From: Microcoleus vaginatus WJT46-NPBG5
GTDB lineage: Bacteria; Cyanobacteriota; Cyanobacteriia; Cyanobacteriales; Oscillatoriaceae
Reading direction: 5' to 3'
NCBI GenBank assembly: GCA_019359355.1
Contig: JAHHHM010000010.1
Span: 1-64,000 of the forward strand
Length of the DNA stretch: 64,000 bases
This document shows positions 1-10,295 of this stretch, piece after piece (position 1 is the stretch's first letter; each line of letters opens with the position of its first letter). The notes beneath the pieces are model-generated. The model had not been told where the DNA came from. It worked only from the letters and a program-made list of their open reading frames with translations, and did not search any database. Both the position numbers and the translations under genes were made by a program.

Positions 1-42
1 GGTTTGGCAGAAATCATCGACGCTACAGAACAGTTCTTCTAG
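1..42 (+). CDS. C-terminal tail of an upstream gene (partial)
   Basis: Frame 1 is open from the window edge and ends at TAG (40-42), reading GLAEIIDATEQFF. That is protein-like, but 13 residues are too few to identify a family. It could also be a chance open frame. Confidence 0.3.
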   Translation, partial: GLAEIIDATEQFF

Positions 43-370
43 ACTAAACATAGGGCAAGCAGAGGGATGAGAATTCAGCACTTTCAGCCTATCTGTTTTG
101 CCCCTCCCTTATCCCGAACTCACGTTTTAATAATATATCGCCGGCCTAGAAGCAGACGCGATTCTTTACAGCATTTAACTTGTCTAAAAACGCCATCTGC
201 CTTTTATCGTCTCAGCTTAGATCAGGGAGGCTTTGGAGCAAATTGATTTCTCAATGACTGGCATTTTATTAAATTAAGTTCCCATGTCGGTTCAGTTTAC
301 CCTTTTAGCTAGGGCATTAGTGTTTGCGTAGCCTGCCGTTAGGCATAACGTATTTCTACATAAATATTTG
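43..370. other. Intergenic, no gene seen
   Basis: About 330 bases between the possible upstream gene end and the 3' end of the glycosyltransferase. No convincing ORF, RNA or strong hairpin is visible. Confidence 0.5.
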
Positions 371-3286
371 TTAACTCAGCCTTTCTTGAACCACCTGTTT
401 ATAAAATGCTTCTAAGGCTTCCACGCAGACTTTATCATCAAAAAGATTGTCGTGCCGCATTCTAATTTTTTCGGCGATTTCCTGCCGCCAATCTCGATCT
501 AATCCTAATCTAACTGCAATTTCTATATATTCGGCTTCAGTTTGAGCAATTGTCTCTGTCACGCCCAGCATCCTTAAAATGCCATAAGAAAGGCGTCCCC
601 GCATAAACTCACCTGGACAAGTAACAACTGGCAAGTTACACGCAATAGCGTCTAGCGTTGTATTTCCTCCTGAAAACCCAAACGAATCTAGATAAACATC
701 TGAAAGTAAATTAAGCATCAGATAATTATTTCTAGCTTGTACAGGTAGGAAAACACAATACTGTTCCGCATTTAAACCCACCTCAGCAAACGCACGATCT
801 AGACGATGCTTTAAGATATCAGCTCGAATAAAAATAAACTGAGCGTTCGGGATTCTTTGAGCAATTTTTGGTAAAATATAATCCTGTTGTGGTAGGTACT
901 TAAAGGGAGCTTGACAGCACAGATAAATGACAGCATCCTCCCGTAAATGAAAATTTGAGCGGTTCTTAGTTAAAGGAGGAATAGCAGGCTTTGGGTAAGA
1001 AACTGCAATATTTGGTAAACGAATCAGCGTTTCGGAATAATGCTCTTGAGCATTTTCCGGTTCCATTAAGTTTCCGGATAAGTAATAATCAACGGTAGGC
1101 AAGCCGGTTGTAATAGGATGTCCCCACGCGGTACATTGCACTGCGGCCAAACGCAATGCAGCCATTTGCAAGGTAGGCGGGTTCATCCCAATTTCTGGAA
1201 AGAATAATATGTGAAGCCGATCAGCAATTATCTGTTGATAAACAGCTTCTTGATTTGCAGGTAGGTGATAAAAAACATCACTAGATTTGCGAAACTGTTC
1301 TGTCAGGTAATCTGGCTCATTTCCTGTGTAGTAGCAGTAAATTTCAAAATTATTTTTATCATGGCGGCGTAGCCACCCAATTAACCATAAAGTTCCACTA
1401 TAAGCGTGAAAATATTCTGAAACATATCCAACTCGAATTTTGTTATTATATAAGGGTGGCATTGACAAAGGCTGAACCCACTGGGGATAATTGGCGGCCA
1501 TAATTTGATGCACTAAGCTGCCGTACTGGCGCTGCAAAGATATATCGTTTTGGGCTTGATAGGTTAAGTAAAAGTTAGAGAAGCAACCAATCCCTGCTAA
1601 AGCACCTGTTTTCTCCTCAGGTGCTTCTAGAACCGTCTGCTGAATTAAATTTTGCAGTCCTTCAGTAAATCGCTGTCGATAAAATGCGATATCTTCTTGC
1701 TTCTCGTATATAACTGGAACTATTAAGTTTTCTATAACTTTAAAGGTATAATCGTTCGGGAGAAGCTGTGAAATTTTTTCAGCAGTTGAGATCGCTTCCT
1801 TGTTCTTAGCACTATATAACAACTTCATAATTAATGAAAAATGAAGTTTTCCTGAGTTCGGGTGAAGATCAATCCCTTTTTGTAGGGAAAGGATAGCTTC
1901 ATCTAGTCGATTTAGTTGCCATAAAGACTCACTCATCAAAAAATATATTTCAACATTTCCTAATTGGAGATTTAAACATTTTTGACAATGAACGAATGCT
2001 TCTTCATAGTTTCCTTCTTGATAGTAGCGGTGAGCCACTTCCTGATTTAATAACGCTTCTTCTATTTGTAAGTCTTTTAAATCAATAAGATGATCGGGTT
2101 CACAAACCAGCAGATTATCTAGGTTGAATTTTGAAAGCGCTTGTTGATTTTCATTTTCTAAGCGAATTCGAGAGTTCAAGTATGGTAACAAAGCCTCCCA
2201 TTCTTTTTCACTAAGTTCACCAAAAAAAGAAATTTGTGGCTCACTAGTAACCTCCACATTTTCTTGCATTAGCAAATTCATAACCACACTAGAGAAAAAT
2301 AGCTCGGCATCAAATTCTGACTCTTCAAGAATGTTGTCGGTATTGATAAGGAGAGTCAAGCGTTCTTGGTCTGGGTGTGAGAGAATGACACTAATAACTT
2401 TTTGAAAATCTGCGCTTAAGGATTCTTCGGGTTGATTCCAATCTGGAAATAAAACAAAATTTAGCTCTCTAAGCTTTAAATACTGGAGAGTGGCTTCAAT
2501 CTGTGTTTTTTGAAGTTGTTCCTCTAAACTTTCCACTTTAACAGTTAAGTCAATCAGATTTTTAAAAATAAATTCTATATTCTCACAATACAGGTGAGAA
2601 TGATTTTTAAAAATTTGCGAGTGAGAATAAATGAGTTGCTCTCTTGTCAGCGATTTATCGCGAGAGGCGGCTCTCTGCCTGTAAAAGAACAATACTTCAG
2701 GAATACGATAAACTTCTCTACCTAGTTCAATAATGGATAGCCAAAAATCATGATCTTCTCGGCCATAAATCAGGTTGACGTCATATCCCTTAGTCTGTTT
2801 AAAATCCTCTGCTCTAAACAAGCCGGTGCAAACAATTGAGTTTCTTAATAAAATTTCTGGAAATTGATAGGGAGGAAGCTTCCAGTGAGCATTAACTTCT
2901 CCAAAAAGCTCTACTTCAGAGTAAACAATTCCTATTTTTTTATTTTCATCTAATATCTTAACTGCTTTTTCGAGATAAGTATCTCCAATTATATCATCAG
3001 CATCGAGAGGAAGAATATAACTTCCTTTTGAAGCGTTTATACCTAGATTTCTAGCAGATGATACCCCTTGATTTTCTGTTTTAAGAATTTGGCATTGGGG
3101 ACGCAAGTAATTTTTTAGTAAATCTCTTGTATATTGATCTGTTGAACCGTCATCAATAATAATAATCTCAAAGTCTTGGTAAGTCTGTGATAAAACAGAA
3201 TCGACGGCTTCATCAATGTACAGACCTAAATTGTAGCAAGGAATAATAACTGAGACTTTGGGAGAGTTCATAAGTATAGATGACAT
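371..3286 (-). CDS. GT2 glycosyltransferase - TPR - OGT-like (SPINDLY-type) fusion protein
   Basis: The 971-residue protein has three parts. Residues about 8-220 are a family 2 glycosyltransferase: it opens VSVIIPCYN and carries DDGSTD and the metal-binding DADD motif. Residues about 420-520 are TPR-like (YYQEGNYEEAFVHCQKCL and the next unit). The C-terminal 400 residues resemble the O-GlcNAc transferase/SPINDLY catalytic region (GYVSEYFHAYSG, CTAWGHPITTGLPTVDYYL, DSFGFSGGNTTLDAIACNLP). It is probably a cytoplasmic enzyme that adds sugars to a glycan or to proteins. GT2 and OGT-like proteins are known separately, and together they imply two transfer activities. Acceptor and donors cannot be read from sequence. 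The neighbour miaA is unrelated. Confidence 0.85.
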   Translation of the reverse strand: MSSILMNSPKVSVIIPCYNLGLYIDEAVDSVLSQTYQDFEIIIIDDGSTDQYTRDLLKNYLRPQCQILKTENQGVSSARNLGINASKGSYILPLDADDIIGDTYLEKAVKILDENKKIGIVYSEVELFGEVNAHWKLPPYQFPEILLRNSIVCTGLFRAEDFKQTKGYDVNLIYGREDHDFWLSIIELGREVYRIPEVLFFYRQRAASRDKSLTREQLIYSHSQIFKNHSHLYCENIEFIFKNLIDLTVKVESLEEQLQKTQIEATLQYLKLRELNFVLFPDWNQPEESLSADFQKVISVILSHPDQERLTLLINTDNILEESEFDAELFFSSVVMNLLMQENVEVTSEPQISFFGELSEKEWEALLPYLNSRIRLENENQQALSKFNLDNLLVCEPDHLIDLKDLQIEEALLNQEVAHRYYQEGNYEEAFVHCQKCLNLQLGNVEIYFLMSESLWQLNRLDEAILSLQKGIDLHPNSGKLHFSLIMKLLYSAKNKEAISTAEKISQLLPNDYTFKVIENLIVPVIYEKQEDIAFYRQRFTEGLQNLIQQTVLEAPEEKTGALAGIGCFSNFYLTYQAQNDISLQRQYGSLVHQIMAANYPQWVQPLSMPPLYNNKIRVGYVSEYFHAYSGTLWLIGWLRRHDKNNFEIYCYYTGNEPDYLTEQFRKSSDVFYHLPANQEAVYQQIIADRLHILFFPEIGMNPPTLQMAALRLAAVQCTAWGHPITTGLPTVDYYLSGNLMEPENAQEHYSETLIRLPNIAVSYPKPAIPPLTKNRSNFHLREDAVIYLCCQAPFKYLPQQDYILPKIAQRIPNAQFIFIRADILKHRLDRAFAEVGLNAEQYCVFLPVQARNNYLMLNLLSDVYLDSFGFSGGNTTLDAIACNLPVVTCPGEFMRGRLSYGILRMLGVTETIAQTEAEYIEIAVRLGLDRDWRQEIAEKIRMRHDNLFDDKVCVEALEAFYKQVVQERLS

Positions 3287-3453
3287 AAATCTACAGGTTG
3301 GGATTGCTTTATCTTGCTAAATTATACCAATTAATTATTTAAATTTAGCAAGTTTATGGCTAAGTTTTATTCTTGCAACTTTCTATCTAAGCCAGGATTG
3401 ACTTAAAAATTACTTTCTATGAATTAAAATCACAGAGGGAAGAGTGTAATTGC

Positions 3454-4377
3454 TTATTCCTTGCAAACAAATTCAGCAATAAACTGCTGCACCCGATGCC
3501 AAACTCGCTCAAATAAATCCGGCATATCCACATCAAACCACTCAATGTCAGGAACACCTCTAAACCAAGTGCGCTGACGTTTGGCAAACTGACGGGTGTG
3601 TAGGACAGTTAAATCTTTCGCTTCAGACAGAGAAAGGCTGCCGGCTAAATATTGTTTCATTTCTTGATAACCTAAAGTATTTAACAAAGGCAAATCAGAC
3701 CCGTATTTTTTACAAAGATAATCTACCTCATCTAACCAATTAGATGCTATCATTTGATTAGTTCGCAATTCAATGCGTTCCGCCAAAACCTCGGCTTTAC
3801 AATCTAAACCAATTTGTAAAATCGGATAATCGGGTGGGTTCTCTCCTTGCTGTGCGGAAATGGGATGACCCGTCACGTAAAAGACCTCCATCGCCCTTAA
3901 AGTCCGTACGGGATCATTGGGATGAATTTTCGCTGCCGCAGCGGGATCAACTTGTTGTAAAATTGCGTAAAGCTGAGCTTGACCGAGACTCTCTAATTGC
4001 GCTCGCAACTCCAAATGAGGAGCGACTCTGGGAATTTTTAATCCTCGAACCACTGCTTTAATATATAAGCCGGTGCCGCCAACGAGTAAGAGTGGGGGAG
4101 GGGGAGAGGGGGATAGAGGAGGAGAGGCAATTAAAGCTTGCGCTTGCTGCTGATAATCTGCAACGGTCAGCGTTTCGGTGGGATCGCAGATGTCTATCAA
4201 GTAGTGCGGGACTAATTGCCTGTCTGCGGCGGATGGCTTAGCTGTACCAATGTTAAACTCTCGGTACACTTGGCGGGAATCGGCACTGAGAATCACCGTT
4301 CCCAAACGCTGTGCTAAATTAAGCGCCAACCCAGACTTGCCGGTTGCCGTAGCGCCACAAATCGCAATTAAAATCAA
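3454..4377 (-). CDS. miaA: tRNA dimethylallyltransferase MiaA
   Basis: Transfers the dimethylallyl group to A37 of tRNAs that read UNN codons. The N-terminus has the P-loop GATATGKSGLAL, followed by the family motifs ILSADSRQVYREFNIGTAKP and VGGTGLYIKAVVRG, and near the end LHTRQFAKRQRTWFRG. The length of 307 residues is normal. One oddity is a Pro/Ser-rich stretch (SPPLSPSPPPP, about residues 85-96) just before the VGGTGLY strand; it is encoded by a purine-rich low-complexity tract near 4090-4130. The gene is divergent from gyrB. Confidence 0.95.
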   Translation of the reverse strand: MILIAICGATATGKSGLALNLAQRLGTVILSADSRQVYREFNIGTAKPSAADRQLVPHYLIDICDPTETLTVADYQQQAQALIASPPLSPSPPPPLLLVGGTGLYIKAVVRGLKIPRVAPHLELRAQLESLGQAQLYAILQQVDPAAAAKIHPNDPVRTLRAMEVFYVTGHPISAQQGENPPDYPILQIGLDCKAEVLAERIELRTNQMIASNWLDEVDYLCKKYGSDLPLLNTLGYQEMKQYLAGSLSLSEAKDLTVLHTRQFAKRQRTWFRGVPDIEWFDVDMPDLFERVWHRVQQFIAEFVCKE

Positions 4378-4548
4378 GCAACCTCCAATCTCAAATCTAA
4401 AGATAAAATCAACAGGTGCATCCCCTACATAAATTTCCCTGGAAATTGGCCTAGCGTCGCCTATAACCCTTTTATGCTAGAATTTTGTTAGATTTTGTCT
4501 TTTTGAAGTCGCCGTGGGCTTCACACCCATTATAGGAGCTATTTTGGT

Positions 4549-6489
4549 ATGACCAGCAGTTACAGCGCTGATCAGATTCAAGTTTTGGAAGGTCTTGAAG
4601 CCGTCCGCAAACGACCGGGGATGTACATCGGCACCACCGGCCCGAGAGGACTCCACCATCTAGTTTACGAGGTTGTGGACAATTCCATCGATGAGGCGCT
4701 AGCTGGCCACTGCACTCATATCGAGGTTGACCTCAATGCTGATGGTTCCGTCACCGTCACAGACGACGGGCGGGGCATTCCCACAGATACCCATTCCAAA
4801 ACCGGCAAATCAGCCCTAGAAACCGTAATGACCGTGCTTCATGCCGGCGGTAAGTTTGGCGGCGGCGGCTACAAAGTTTCAGGCGGCTTGCACGGGGTTG
4901 GTGTCTCTGTCGTTAACGCCTTATCTGAGTGGGTAGAAGTAACCGTTTGGAGGGAAAAAAAAGAATACAAGCAGCGCTATGAAAGGGGCGTTGCTGCTGG
5001 CGAACTTGAATCCAAACCCGGCAAAGAAAACCGCACCGGCACCTCTGTTTCCTTCAAACCCGATCATCAAATATTTAGCACCGGCATCGAATTTGATTAC
5101 ACCACCCTATCCGGGCGCTTACGGGAGTTGGCTTACTTGAATGCCGGTGTCAAAATGACCTTCACCGACAATCGGCTGGAACTGCAAAAAAGCGGCGAAC
5201 CGCGAGTAGAAACCTACTGCTATGAAGGCGGCATCCGCGAATACATTTCCTACATGAACCACGACAAACAACCCTTGCACGAAGAAGTCATCTTTGTTCA
5301 AGGAGAACGCAACAACGTTCAAGTAGAAGTTGCGTTGCAGTGGTGTGTTGATGCTTACAGCGATAACTTATTAGGCTTTGCCAATAATATTCGTACCATT
5401 GATGGTGGAACCCATCTAGAAGGCTTGAAAGCTGTGCTGACGCGCACGATGAATGCCATCGCCCGCAAGCGCAACAAAATCAAAGAAAATGAAGCCAACC
5501 TCGGCGGAGAAAACGTCCGCGAAGGCTTAACCGGCGTTATTTCCGTCAAAGTACCAGACCCCGAATTTGAAGGGCAAACAAAAACAAAATTAGGCAACAC
5601 CGAAGTGCGGGGAATTGTTGACTCTTTGGTGGGAGAAGTTCTCACCGAATATTTAGAATTCCGTCCCCACGTCGCAGACTCTATTTTAGAAAAAGCCATC
5701 CAGGCATTTAAAGCCGCAGAAGCCGCCCGCCGCGCCCGCGATTTGGTCAGGCGAAAATCGGTTTTAGAATCTTCACCTTTACCTGGAAAATTAGCAGATT
5801 GCAGCACCAGAGATCCTTCAGAATCTGAGATTTTTATCGTAGAAGGTGATAGTGCCGGTGGCAGTGCCAAACAAGGACGCGATCGCCGCACCCAAGCCAT
5901 TCTTCCCCTGCGTGGTAAAATCCTCAATATCGAGAAAACTGACGACGCAAAAATCTACAAAAATACCGAAATTCAAGCCTTAATTACAGCCCTTGGCTTA
6001 GGGGTAAAAGGTGAAGAATTCGACGCTTCTGGACTGCGCTATCACCGCATCGTGATTATGACAGACGCAGACGTTGATGGGGCACACATCCGCACCTTGT
6101 TGCTAACCTTCTTCTATCGCTATCAACGTTCTCTTGTCGATCAAGGTTACATTTATATTGCCTGCCCTCCCCTCTATAAAGTTGAGCGGGGACGCAATCA
6201 TTATTACTGCTACAGCGAGCGCGAACTCAGCAACTTAGTCCAACGCGAATTTCCCGCCAATGCCAACTACACCATCCAACGGTTCAAAGGTTTAGGTGAA
6301 ATGATGCCGGAACAGTTGTGGCAAACCACGATGAACCCAGAAAGCCGCACCTTTAAACGTGTGGAGATTGAAGACGCTGCCGAAGCGGATCGCGTCTTTA
6401 CCGTTTTGATGGGTGATCGTGTTGCCCCTCGCCGCGAATTCATTGAAACTTATGGGCCAAAACTCAACTTGACCGATTTGGATATCTAA
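4549..6489 (+). CDS. gyrB: DNA gyrase subunit B
   Basis: ATPase subunit of the type II topoisomerase that introduces negative supercoils. The N-terminus shows the GHKL ATPase pattern ([39 protein letters not shown]). The TOPRIM domain carries [15 protein letters not shown] and the metal-binding [14 protein letters not shown]. The C-terminal tail motif [15 protein letters not shown] is also present. At 646 residues it has the short cyanobacterial/Gram-positive form without the proteobacterial insert. ATG at 4549 follows a TAGGAG ribosome site about 13 bases upstream. Confidence 0.98.
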   Translation: MTSSYSADQIQVLEGLEAVRKRPGMYIGTTGPRGLHHLVYEVVDNSIDEALAGHCTHIEVDLNADGSVTVTDDGRGIPTDTHSKTGKSALETVMTVLHAGGKFGGGGYKVSGGLHGVGVSVVNALSEWVEVTVWREKKEYKQRYERGVAAGELESKPGKENRTGTSVSFKPDHQIFSTGIEFDYTTLSGRLRELAYLNAGVKMTFTDNRLELQKSGEPRVETYCYEGGIREYISYMNHDKQPLHEEVIFVQGERNNVQVEVALQWCVDAYSDNLLGFANNIRTIDGGTHLEGLKAVLTRTMNAIARKRNKIKENEANLGGENVREGLTGVISVKVPDPEFEGQTKTKLGNTEVRGIVDSLVGEVLTEYLEFRPHVADSILEKAIQAFKAAEAARRARDLVRRKSVLESSPLPGKLADCSTRDPSESEIFIVEGDSAGGSAKQGRDRRTQAILPLRGKILNIEKTDDAKIYKNTEIQALITALGLGVKGEEFDASGLRYHRIVIMTDADVDGAHIRTLLLTFFYRYQRSLVDQGYIYIACPPLYKVERGRNHYYCYSERELSNLVQREFPANANYTIQRFKGLGEMMPEQLWQTTMNPESRTFKRVEIEDAAEADRVFTVLMGDRVAPRREFIETYGPKLNLTDLDI

Positions 6490-6528
6490 AGCCCTGTTTC
6501 ACATCTGATTTCGAGTTGTATTGACTTG

Positions 6529-6554
6529 TAGGGGCGAAATTTTGTTCGCCCCTA
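6529..6554. terminator. Bidirectional hairpin between gyrB and glgA
   Basis: Perfect 10-bp stem TAGGGGCGAA / TTCGCCCCTA with a 6-base loop, between the convergent ends of gyrB (6489) and glgA (6564). No long T-run follows, so the terminator role is inferred from position. A similar GGGGCGA hairpin occurs at 14434-14456. Confidence 0.6.
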
Positions 6555-6563
6555 ATTCTGGGT

Positions 6564-8037
6564 TTATTTATGTCGAATAGACTCGTAAATTTCCAAGTAT
6601 TCCTTACCTGGATAGTTCCATGAGTAGTCGTAGTTCATCCCCTGAAGGACGAGCTGGCGGAATTCTTCAGGATAGTTATACCACAACTCAATTGCCCGAT
6701 CCATTGTAGATTCCAGAGCATGAAAGTCGGTGTCATAAAAGACATAACCGTTGCGTTGTTCGGGCAAATGGTTTTCGTCGTAGTCTCGGTCAAAAACAGT
6801 ATTGACTAGACCGCCAACTCCCCGCACAATTGGCACCGTTCCATATCGGAAACCAATCATTTGTGTTAATCCGCAAGGCTCGTAATTGCTAGGAACGACA
6901 ATCATATCTGCGCCGGCATAAATGAGATGAGATAATTCTTCATTAAATCCTAGTTCTAAATGAAGATCGGGATTATCATTTAAGAATTGTTTTTCATGCC
7001 AGAAATGATTATTAATTCCCGCTTCAGTGGCTGAACCCAGCAGCACAAATTGCGCCCCTCTTTCCAGGGCATAGTAAATCGCATGATGGACGAGATGAAC
7101 GCCTTTTTGATCGTCGAGCCGGCCAATAAAGCAAATGAGGGGTTTATCGACATCGCGCAGCAGCAATCGTTCGCGTAAGGCTTGTTTATTTTTCGCTTTC
7201 CCTTCTAATTTTTCTTTAGTGTAGGAATGGGGAATGTAGCGATCAGTTTCGGGATTCCACACATCATAATCGATGCCGTTGAGGACGCCTCGGAATTTAC
7301 TTTGATGCGTATGTAAAGTGTGTCCGAGTCCGTATCCAATCGGAGTATAACAGGCTTCCCAAGCGTGATGGGGTGAAACTGTTGTGACGTAATTTGAGTA
7401 AACAATGCCCCCTTTCATAAAGTTCAACGCAAAGGGGTTGAAGTTATCCCGCAGGCGATCATACTGGAAAAAGTAAGCTTCTTGATTCAGGCCGGTTGCC
7501 CAGAGAACCTCTGAACCGCCCATTCCTTGATGTTTGAAGTTGTGGATGGTGTAGCAAACCCGTTGCAGCCCCATGTCATATTTATAATTCTCAAATAACA
7601 TGACAGGAACTAAGCCGGTTTGCCAATCATGGCAGTGGATGACATCGGGACGCTTGTTACTTTTGTGCAAAAATTCCAAGGCAGCTTTGCTAAAGAATGC
7701 AAAGCGCATATTGTCGTCATCGCAGCCGTAATAACAGTGCCGGTTGAAGAAGTTATCTGGTGAGTGGGGTTCAATGAAGAAACACAGCCGCCCGTACACC
7801 CAGCCGCAATAAACGGAACAGTGGATCGCACCGCCATACCAGGGCACCCATAAATCTTTATAAGCATCATGGAGTCCCCAAATATGGTCATAGCGCATAC
7901 AATCGTATTTCGGCAGAATCAACTCTACCGTATGACCGCGACTTTCTAAATCCCTGCTGAGATCCGTAAACCACATCACCCAAGCCTCCAGCTTTGATGA
8001 CGGGGGCGCACTCGGAAGCGATTTGTACGATATACAT
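6564..8037 (-). CDS. glgA: Glycogen synthase (ADP-glucose type), apparent frameshift near residue 25
   Basis: GT5 glycogen synthase, extending alpha-1,4-glucan from ADP-glucose. The main frame contains family blocks such as ELILPKYDCMRYDHIWGLHD, HCHDWQTGLVPVML, GRLDDQKGVHLVHHA and NYEPCGLTQMIGFRYGT. The canonical N-terminus MYIVQIASECAPVIKAGGLG, with the ADP-glucose-binding KxGGLGDV motif, is encoded from ATG at 8037-8035 in a different frame. It joins the main frame if the single extra base around 7962 (GGA-T-CTC on the minus strand) is ignored. The open frame that reaches 8126 replaces this N-terminus with unrelated residues. With the base removed the protein would be about 490 residues, the family length. 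Either a sequencing indel or an inactivating mutation is possible. A cyanobacterial genome often has a second glgA, which is not visible here. Confidence 0.85.
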
Positions 8038-8235
8038 CCAGACTCCTCGCTCAATAACAAATGTATTTTTTTAACTTCACAGAAGTATACATATTTACAG
8101 CCAAAACACAACTCAGTCCTTAGCAACAGATCCAGTGCGAGGGTTGTGACGGCTTAGGAAGAAGTTGGTTTTCTTGCATAATTCTCAATTAACCGGCATT
8201 TACGGTGGCAGAAAAACACCGGCACCCGAAAAACT

Positions 8236-8270
8236 AAAAACCACCCAGACTTTAAAATCTCAGGTGGCTT
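8236..8270 (-). terminator. Rho-independent terminator of tmRNA
   Basis: On the minus strand GCCACCTGAGA pairs with TCTGGGTGG (one mismatch region) and is followed by GTTTTTAGTTTTTC. It lies about 30 bases downstream of the tmRNA 3' end. Confidence 0.75.
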
Positions 8271-8300
8271 TGCTTTAAATATATCTAGCTTTAAATTAAA

Positions 8301-8691
8301 TGGAGCCGAGCAGAATTGAACTGCTGTCCAAACAAGGTATTGACTCTCCGCTCATTCACAGGCTTAGCCCATCTGACCCTCAGGGCGGGAACCATCCATT
8401 ATCCCGGATGACAGGATGCACTGGTTAAATCTTAGCTAGCAAGCCACCCAGAGAACACTTACTAGAGCATCCGTTGGGGTTTTGTCTGCAATCCTTAACG
8501 GAGTCGAACTACAGACGCTCGAACCTAAATGAGGTTTTTATTAGGCAGCAACAGTGGCTGTCTTACGAGCAAAAGGAACGATGTTGTTCGCATTTACTTT
8601 TTTTTTGAGCCTAGGATTTACGAGAGGCGACTCACTCTCGGCCTGAATCACAAAGTAGCTTTCGCTCGCCTGTCGAAACCATTACGGCCCC
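8301..8691 (-). ncRNA. ssrA: Transfer-messenger RNA (tmRNA, SsrA)
   Basis: The 5' end GGGGCCGTAATGGTTTCGAC (minus strand, from 8691) and the 3' end GTTCAATTCTGCTCGGCTCC A pair to form the 7-bp tRNA-like acceptor stem. The T-arm and the conserved GGTTTCGACAGG are present, and the length of about 391 is normal for a one-piece tmRNA. CCA is not clearly encoded beyond the final A. It rescues stalled ribosomes and tags the peptide for proteolysis. A good terminator follows. Confidence 0.97.
8541..8591 (-). other. tmRNA tag-peptide reading frame
   Basis: Codons GCG to GCC followed by TAA encode ANNIVPFARKTATVAA. It begins with the cyanobacterial ANNIV core and ends in the protease-recognised hydrophobic VAA. 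The exact resume codon is inferred from tags of other cyanobacteria. Confidence 0.9.
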
Positions 8692-8940
8692 TTGCGTTCT
8701 TTCCTTATTATAATCAATTCTTTTGACCAGGACTAGGAAAAAAAGCTTAAAAAGGTGGTAATCCCCGAAATTTTTGTAGGGTTAAGCGAACCTTGCGGAA
8801 AAAAGCAGCAGTTTTGCGGAGTTTAAATCTGCCGGCGGTGAATAATGAAACCGAAGTTGACCACTACCCCCCTGTTGCTTTGGCTTGCCCCCGGCAGCGA
8901 ATCCTGATATATAGGGGGGGGTTTCAAGGGAGATGGGAAA

Positions 8941-10233
8941 TTGAAGCTACTTTGCCTCAGCAATGGTCATGGGGAGGATGCGATTGCAGTTCGCATTTTG
9001 CGGGAACTACAGCAGCAGCCAAATCCCCCGGAATTAGCAGTCCTTCCCCTTGTCGGTGAAGGACGAGCCTACGCCGAATTAGAGGGGGTACCGATGATCG
9101 CCCCTGTGAAGAAAATGCCCTCTGGTGGCTTTATTTATATGGATAGCCGGCAGTTGTGGCGGGATGTGCAAGGGGGACTACTGGAGTTAACTTGGAAGCA
9201 GTTACAAGCCGTGCGAGCTTGGGCGCAACAGGGCGGATCGATCTTAGCCGTGGGGGATATTGTGCCCCTGTTGTTTGCTTGGTGGAGTGGGGCAAATTAT
9301 GCGTTTGTGGGCACTGCCAAATCAGAATACTATCTACGCGATGAAGCCGGCTTGCTGCCCAACCGTTCGTGGTTTGAGGATCTGGAGGGTTGGTCTGGCT
9401 CAGTTTACCTGCCTTGGGAACGCTGGCTGATGCGTCACCGGCGCTGCAAAGCTGTTTTTCCCAGAGATCCCCTAACCGCGAAGACCTTACAAAAGTTTTC
9501 GATTCCCGCCTTCGATCTGGGAAATCCCATGATGGATGAATTAGAACCGGCTCACCCACCGGCACTCTTTTATGACCCAGATGCAGAATTAAAAGAAACT
9601 CGGCGTCCCCTGATTGTCACCCTCCTGCCCGGTTCTAGAACCCCAGAAGCCTACGACAACTGGCAAAAAATTTTGCAAGCTGTGGCGCAGTTGTGCCAAA
9701 CCTTCAGCGAGAGAACGCCGGTGTTTTTGGCTGCGATCTCGCCCGGTTTAAGTTTAGATATCTTCTGCGAAAAATTGGAAGGTTATCACTGGCAACCGGG
9801 AAAGCCGGATAACCCAGCGATTTTTCCCCCAATTTCTGATCCGGCGGCTGTGACGTTTACTCAAGGAAATGCAACGCTGATTTTGAGCCAAAACGCCTTT
9901 GTTGAGTGCTTGCAACCGTCAGATTTAGCGATTGCAATGGCCGGCACTGCAACAGAACAATATGTGGGTTTGGGAAAGCCGGCATTCGCATTTCCTGGGG
10001 TTGGCCCTCAGTTCACGCCGGCTTTTGCCGAAGCTCAAAGCCGGTTACTAGGCCCATCCCTAATTTTGCTTGATCGGCCAACTGAAGTGGCAATCGTATT
10101 ACGGCAGCTACTGCGAGATCCAGACCGGCTGCAACTGATTGCGGACAATGGCCTGCGGCGTATGGGCGAACCAGGGGCTGCAGGCCGTATCGTGGCTTGT
10201 TTGAGCGAAAAATTGTTAACTGCCAAGGGCTAA
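8941..10233 (+). CDS. Lipid-A-disaccharide synthase-related protein
   Basis: A 430-residue cytoplasmic or peripheral GT-B fold protein of the cyanobacterial and plastid LpxB-related family. It opens with KLLCLSNGHGEDAIAVRIL and carries a glycosyltransferase-like C-terminal half (LIVTLLPGSRTPEAYDNW, AIAMAGTATEQYVGLGKPAF). The start is TTG at 8941, supported by an AAGGGAG ribosome site eight bases upstream and by the family N-terminus. Its substrate is unknown; true LpxB makes the lipid A disaccharide, but this subfamily is separate. It is transcribed away from tmRNA and converges on comB. Confidence 0.85.
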   Translation: MKLLCLSNGHGEDAIAVRILRELQQQPNPPELAVLPLVGEGRAYAELEGVPMIAPVKKMPSGGFIYMDSRQLWRDVQGGLLELTWKQLQAVRAWAQQGGSILAVGDIVPLLFAWWSGANYAFVGTAKSEYYLRDEAGLLPNRSWFEDLEGWSGSVYLPWERWLMRHRRCKAVFPRDPLTAKTLQKFSIPAFDLGNPMMDELEPAHPPALFYDPDAELKETRRPLIVTLLPGSRTPEAYDNWQKILQAVAQLCQTFSERTPVFLAAISPGLSLDIFCEKLEGYHWQPGKPDNPAIFPPISDPAAVTFTQGNATLILSQNAFVECLQPSDLAIAMAGTATEQYVGLGKPAFAFPGVGPQFTPAFAEAQSRLLGPSLILLDRPTEVAIVLRQLLRDPDRLQLIADNGLRRMGEPGAAGRIVACLSEKLLTAKG

Positions 10234-10261
10234 TTGATCATTAAGCCTTGAATTTTCTCTG

Positions 10262-10281
10262 CCCCACCTTTAAGGGTGGGG
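10262..10281. terminator. Hairpin between convergent genes
   Basis: CCCCACC pairs with GGTGGGG across a 6-base loop, between the LpxB-related gene and comB. There is no strong U-run, so the bidirectional terminator call rests on position. Confidence 0.5.
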
Positions 10282-10295
10282 ATCGCCTCAACAGA

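Noticed and set aside
8529-8726. 65-residue plus-strand ORF
   Set aside because: Antisense to tmRNA.
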